Origin: Rhodocyclaceae bacterium
GTDB lineage: Bacteria > Pseudomonadota > Gammaproteobacteria > Burkholderiales > Rhodocyclaceae
Direction of reading: 5' to 3'
Length of the DNA stretch: 61,678 nt
Assembly: GCA_006218025.1 (NCBI GenBank)
Contig: VBWA01000034.1
Coordinates: 1-61,678, forward strand
Made by a program: the position numbers and the translations under genes. Below are positions 58,301 through 61,678 of this stretch, one piece after another; within the stretch, counting starts at the first letter, position 1, and each line of letters begins with the position of its first letter. Under the pieces are notes generated by a model. That model saw only the letters and a program-made list of their open reading frames with translations, did no database searches and was not told the origin of the DNA.

Positions 58301-61300
58301 TACGTAGCTGTGTCCGCCGCTTGCGCTGGAGGCTCCGACGATCAGGTCGGCCAGGCCGTCGCCGTTCACATCCCCGGCACTGGCGGCGCTGTTGCCGCTG
58401 CCGTCACCCGCGCACTGCCCGTTGATGACAAAACCGCCACTGCCGCCAATAATCGCCGAGAGATCAACGGCAGCGGTGCCGGTCCGGCCGAAGACGACGT
58501 AGCTGCGCCCGGCGTTGTTGTTGATGTCTCCAAAGGGGTCGCTCAAAGGCGCCCCAACGATCAGGTCGGCCAACCCGTCGCCGTTGACATCCCCCGCGCC
58601 GGCAACAGTCGAGCCGCTCTGTTCTTGCGCACCCTGCCCCCGAATCACAAAGCCTCCCGCGCCCGCCGCCACTGCGGCGAGATTGATCGCCGTGCCACCG
58701 GCCTGGCCGAAGACGACATAGCTGTATCCGGTATGGAATCCGCCGACGCCGTCGGTTACAAGAGGTGCGCCGACGATCAGGTCGTTGAGGCCGTCACCGT
58801 TCACGTCGCCGGCGCTGGCGACGCTGAAGCCACTATAGTCAGCCCCAAACTGCCCGTTGATGACGAAGCCACCGCTGCCATTGGCGATGGCAGAGAGATC
58901 CACCGCCGCTGTATCGGTCCGACCAAAGACTACATAGCTGCGCCCGGCGTCATAGCCGCTGAAGCTCGCGTGCGCACCGACGATGAGGTCACCGAAACCG
59001 TCGCCGTTGACGTCCCCGGCGCTGGAAACGCTGCGGCCGCTCTGGACAGAGGCCGCCTGGCCGTTGATGACGAAGCCGCCCGTACCCGCCGCGATGGCCG
59101 AAAGCTCAATGCCCGGGTCAGCTACCGGAGTGATGCTTACCGTTGTGCTGCCAATGGCGCTCAAGGCCCCGCCCGTGCCCTGGGCACCGCTGTTGCCGTC
59201 GTTGAAGTTCCAGTCGATCTGCACCGACGGGGGTGGTGTGCCGGACGTGTTGGCGTAGGCGATCGAACTCAGCGCCTCATCCACGCGCGCCTGGGTCGCA
59301 TTGGCGTTGAAGGCGAGCGTCAGAGTGCCGCCGCCTTGCGTCACCGTACCGATTGTGATGCCCGAAAGAACCGTATCGCCGCCGGGGAAGCCCAGGTTGC
59401 CGCTGCCGCTGAAGATGTCCTGCGGGTCCGCCCCGCCCTGACGGGCAAGGGTCACACTCGCCCCTGCATAGTTGCCCGCCCCAGCCAGTTCGGGATCGAA
59501 GATTTGGACCGTGCTGTCCAGCACCACCGCCGGCCCGCCTTCGGTGAAGGTCGGCGTACCGTTCAGGGTGCCGACCGCGTCGAAGGTGCTGTCGAGGCTG
59601 CCGTCGGGGTTGTAGCGCAACAGGGCGAAGTCGCTGTTGCTGCCGTTGTCGCTAGAGCCCGCCACAAGAATCCGTCCGTCCGGCTGCACAGTAACGCTGT
59701 AACCCCAGTCATCGCCCGCACCGATGGCCGTGGTGACCTTGCCGTCGCCGGAAAAACTGCTGTCGAGGCTGCCGTCCGTGTTAAAGCGTACCAGGGACAA
59801 GTCATAGTTGCTGCCGTTGTGGCTAATCCCCACCATAAGGATCTTGCCGTCCGGCTGAAGGGTAAGTCTGTAGTTCCAGTCATCGCCCGCACCTATGCCG
59901 GTGGTGAGCTTGCCATCCCCATCGAAACTGCTATCCAGGCTGCCGTCGGCGTTATAGCGCACCAGGCCGAAGTCCCAGTCGCTGCCGTTCCAACTGTCCC
60001 CCGCCACCAGGATCCTGCCGTCGGCTTGCAGGGCGAGGCTTATACCCCGGTCGTCGCCGGCACCGATGGCCGTGGTGAGCATGCCGTCGCCGCTGAAGGT
60101 TGTGTCGAGGCTGCCGTCGTCGTTGTAGCGCAGCAGCGCGAAATACTTGTTGCTGCCGGTATCGCTCCACCCTGCCACCAGAATCTTGCCGTCCGGCTGC
60201 ACCGTGACGCCCTGACCAAAGTCATGGTAGCTACCGATGGCGGTGGTGACGATGCCGTCGCCACTGAAGCTGGTATCGAGGCTGCCGTCGGCGTTGTAGC
60301 GAACCAAGTTGACGTCGGTGTTGCTGCCGCCCCAGCCCGAGCCCGCCACCAGAATCTTGCCGTCGGCCTGCAGGGTGACGTCGTAGCCCCCGTTGTCGGG
60401 ACCGACCACAGTGATGAGCTTTCCGTCACCGCTGAATGTGGTGTCGAGGCTCCCGTCGGCGTTGTAGCGCGCCAGGGCGAAATCGTTGGTGCTGCCGTTC
60501 CAGCTCATCCCCGCCACCACAATCCTGCCATCCGACTGGATGGCAACTCCGTAAGCGTAATCATCACCTACGCCGAAGTCGGTGGTGAGCTTCCCGTCGC
60601 TATCGAAGCTCGTGTCGAGGCTGCCGTCGGCGTTGTAACGCGCCAGCGCGAAGTCCAGGTTGCTGCCGTTATGACTGGTTCCCGTCACCACAATCCTGCC
60701 GTCCGGCTGCCGGGCCATCCTGTATCCGACGTCAGCACCTGAACCGATGGCGGTGATGACCTTGCCGTCGCCGACGGCGAAGCTTGGTGCCATGTTGGAT
60801 GGCGGCGGCGCGGAAATGTTGCGCGCGACATTCACATCGACCAGCAGTTGCGCGGCGGAATCGGCCGCGTCATACACGGTATAGGTGTGAGCGCCGTTGC
60901 TCAGCGTGCCGTTGCTGGTCCAGAATCCTGCGGCATTGACGAGATCGCCGGCATCGCCATTGACCACCAGCTGATGTTTCCGTACTGTGCCGCCCAGCCC
61001 CGTCCAGCCGTTGCCGTCGTTGAATGAATTCATGCCCGCCATGTCGACGACGTCGGCCGACGAGATGATCAGAGTGTTATTGCCGTACCCGGTCAGGTCG
61101 ATGCGCTCGATGGATTCGATGCGCGATGCACTGGAGGGTGAGGCACCGCCCTGGTTGGCGACGGCAGTCAGGTTGAGCGTATCGAAAGCGCCGGCTATTG
61201 CCAGCGTATCGATGCCGCTGCCGCCGTCGATGCGGGCGTAGTTGCCGGCGATGAAATTGGCACCGAGGGCGGCGATGTTGCCACTATTGACGTCGATGCG

Positions 61301-61678
61301 ATCATCCCCCGCGCCGCCATAGAGCACGTCGGCGCCGCCATTGCCCACCAGATAGTCGTTGCCGGCGCCGCCGACGAGGGTCTCGCCGACATACGTGCCC
61401 GGCAGGAAATCATTGCCGTCGCCGCCCATCTGGTCGACAGTGGTCTGGGCAAAGACGCCCGTGGTGCTGCCGAAGATGACGTAGCTGCGGCCCGCATTGC
61501 TGCCGGCGGCGGGATCGCTTCCATCCGCCCCAACAATCAGGTCACTCAACCCGTCGCCATTCACGTCCCCGGCGCTGGCAACGCTGCGGCCGCTCCCGTC
61601 ATACGCACACTGGCCATTGATGACGAAGCCGCCGTAGCCACTGGCCACAGCCGAGAGATCGACCGCCCCTGTGCCGGT
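55373..61678 (-). CDS. Giant FG-GAP/delta-60/RTX secreted protein, 5' end beyond the window
   Basis: At least 2101 residues; the frame stays open to the right edge, so the N-terminus is missing. From the edge inwards: the last FG-GAP repeat of a block, RTX plus all-beta module, seven delta-60 repeats (DFALxRYNADGSLDTSFxGDGKLTT), a cadherin-like domain (GGADPQDIFSGSGNLGF), seven FG-GAP repeats, a second RTX plus all-beta module, seven more delta-60 repeats, and an RTX/type I secretion tail (NLDRIRDFVAAIDQFKL, YNLTSGMLYFDADGNGGG, end DFVAFPAP). The tail is nearly the same as that of the frameshifted gene ending at 22078. Its stop lies 41 nt from the convergent dehydrogenase/hydratase gene. Likely surface-bound or released and calcium-stabilised; the ligand is unknown. 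Confidence 0.88.
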   Translation of the reverse strand, partial: TGTGAVDLSAVASGYGGFVINGQCAYDGSGRSVASAGDVNGDGLSDLIVGADGSDPAAGSNAGRSYVIFGSTTGVFAQTTVDQMGGDGNDFLPGTYVGETLVGGAGNDYLVGNGGADVLYGGAGDDRIDVNSGNIAALGANFIAGNYARIDGGSGIDTLAIAGAFDTLNLTAVANQGGASPSSASRIESIERIDLTGYGNNTLIISSADVVDMAGMNSFNDGNGWTGLGGTVRKHQLVVNGDAGDLVNAAGFWTSNGTLSNGAHTYTVYDAADSAAQLLVDVNVARNISAPPPSNMAPSFAVGDGKVITAIGSGADVGYRMARQPDGRIVVTGTSHNGSNLDFALARYNADGSLDTSFDSDGKLTTDFGVGDDYAYGVAIQSDGRIVVAGMSWNGSTNDFALARYNADGSLDTTFSGDGKLITVVGPDNGGYDVTLQADGKILVAGSGWGGSNTDVNLVRYNADGSLDTSFSGDGIVTTAIGSYHDFGQGVTVQPDGKILVAGWSDTGSNKYFALLRYNDDGSLDTTFSGDGMLTTAIGAGDDRGISLALQADGRILVAGDSWNGSDWDFGLVRYNADGSLDSSFDGDGKLTTGIGAGDDWNYRLTLQPDGKILMVGISHNGSNYDLSLVRFNTDGSLDSSFSGDGKVTTAIGAGDDWGYSVTVQPDGRILVAGSSDNGSNSDFALLRYNPDGSLDSTFDAVGTLNGTPTFTEGGPAVVLDSTVQIFDPELAGAGNYAGASVTLARQGGADPQDIFSGSGNLGFPGGDTVLSGITIGTVTQGGGTLTLAFNANATQARVDEALSSIAYANTSGTPPPSVQIDWNFNDGNSGAQGTGGALSAIGSTTVSITPVADPGIELSAIAAGTGGFVINGQAASVQSGRSVSSAGDVNGDGFGDLIVGAHASFSGYDAGRSYVVFGRTDTAAVDLSAIANGSGGFVINGQFGADYSGFSVASAGDVNGDGLNDLIVGAPLVTDGVGGFHTGYSYVVFGQAGGTAINLAAVAAGAGGFVIRGQGAQEQSGSTVAGAGDVNGDGLADLIVGAPLSDPFGDINNNAGRSYVVFGRTGTAAVDLSAIIGGSGGFVINGQCAGDGSGNSAASAGDVNGDGLADLIVGASSASGGHSYVVFGHTETSPINLGAVAAGSGGFVINGGSDDHTSGTGSGTSVASAGDVNGDGLADLIVGAPFALSPGGIAGRSYVVFGQSGAGPIELTAIANGSGGFVINGQSAYDRSGISVASAGDMNGDGLADLIVGAYFSDPASGSNAGRSYVVFGQTSGSPIELSAVAAGMNGFVINGQAGDDRSGISVGSAGDVNGDGLADLIVGANYGDPAAGGNAGRSYVIFGTTSGVFSQTNVDQMGSPGNDLLNGSGIAETLVGGAGNDTLVGNGGADVLYGGAGDDRFEINGGNLAALGANFTSGNYARIDGGSGIDTLAIVGAGETVNLAAIANQGGVAPSSTSRIESVERIDLTGSGNNTLTLSARDVVDMAGMNAFNNGNGWTGLGGTVQRHQLVVDGDAGDIVNVAGLWTDAGTVSNGAHTYTVYNADDSVAQLLINTDVINLNQAPSFAAGDGKLTTAIGSGNDAGYSVTVQPDGRILVAGVSHNGSNNDFALVRYNADGTLDTGFDGDGTLITAIGTGDDTGQSVTVQADGKILVAGYSFNGSNNDFALVRYNADGTLDTGFDGDGKLTTVIGTELDNGYSVTVQPDGKILVAGESWSGDADFALVRYMADGSLDTGFSGDGMLVTDFAGGNDFANCSVLQPDGKILVAGHNSNEFAVVRYNADGTLDGGFGAAGMLTTDIGASFDVAQSITLQADGKILVAGGSYVGGAYDFALVRYNTDGTLDGGFGTAGMLTTAIGSNEDWGRSVTVQSDGKILLAGWSWNGSNNDFALVRYNTNGSLDSSFDGDGKLTTAIGAGLDNGFSITVQADGRILVAGASDNGSNTDFALVRYNVDGSLDTFAVTHMGTPGNDVLIGSPGNDLMMGGAGADQFVFEQPLNVATNLDRIRDFVAAIDQFKLDDSVFTGLVSGTLTSDAFVSGAGTTTAADATDRIIYNLTSGMLYFDADGNGGGSAPIAFAQITSAIKPALTASDFVAFPAP

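Noticed and set aside
58208-60742. 844-residue plus-strand frame opposite the right-edge gene
   Set aside because: Shadow of the delta-60 and FG-GAP repeats.

Overview
The window is GC-rich (codon third positions are mostly G or C) and looks like the chromosome of a betaproteobacterium, probably a metabolically versatile, denitrifying or aromatic/steroid-degrading member of the Rhodocyclales/Sterolibacterium type. That placement is inferred from gene content (a CoA-thioester catabolic cluster, a molybdenum hydroxylase, a cobalamin mutase, indolepyruvate oxidoreductase, NnrS) and not from a marker gene.

Region 1 (95-17703, all +) is a tightly packed catabolic cluster: hydantoinase/ketone-carboxylase-type subunits A and B, a palindrome-flanked DUF559 nuclease gene, an acyl-CoA dehydrogenase, small and large subunits of a cobalamin-dependent acyl-CoA mutase, the FAD, Fe-S and Mo subunits of a xanthine dehydrogenase-family hydroxylase, a family III CoA-transferase, a Liv-type periplasmic binding protein and, after a terminator-like hairpin, a fused 2-oxoacid:ferredoxin oxidoreductase. 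Most starts overlap the previous stop as ATGA. Together the genes can capture a substrate, hydroxylate it, open or carboxylate it with ATP, activate it to a CoA thioester, dehydrogenate it and rearrange its carbon skeleton. The substrate is not evident.

Region 2 (18067-22536) is a secreted DUF4347/RTX/FG-GAP protein broken by two -1 frameshifts. It is followed by a decayed piece of the 3' end of the upstream ferredoxin oxidoreductase gene and by a REP-like palindrome.

Region 3 (22537-27769) holds a HigBA toxin-antitoxin pair, then nnrS, an acyl-CoA ligase and a ClpX-like unfoldase without zinc-binding domain joined by 4-nt overlaps, and a universal stress protein.

Region 4 (27948-61678) is dominated by giant extracellular proteins: a 2216-residue PPC-repeat/C11 (clostripain-type) protease (-), a 2384-residue RTX protein with a large non-RTX core (-), a TIGR03032-type protein (+), an FG-GAP/RTX protein with an embedded cyclophilin domain that a 43-nt deletion splits in two (+), and an FG-GAP/delta-60/RTX protein running off the right edge (-). 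A fused 3-hydroxyacyl-CoA dehydrogenase/enoyl-CoA hydratase sits among them. Every complete propeller block in these proteins counts to exactly seven repeats. No type I secretion transporter is encoded in the window. No tRNA, rRNA or CRISPR array was seen.
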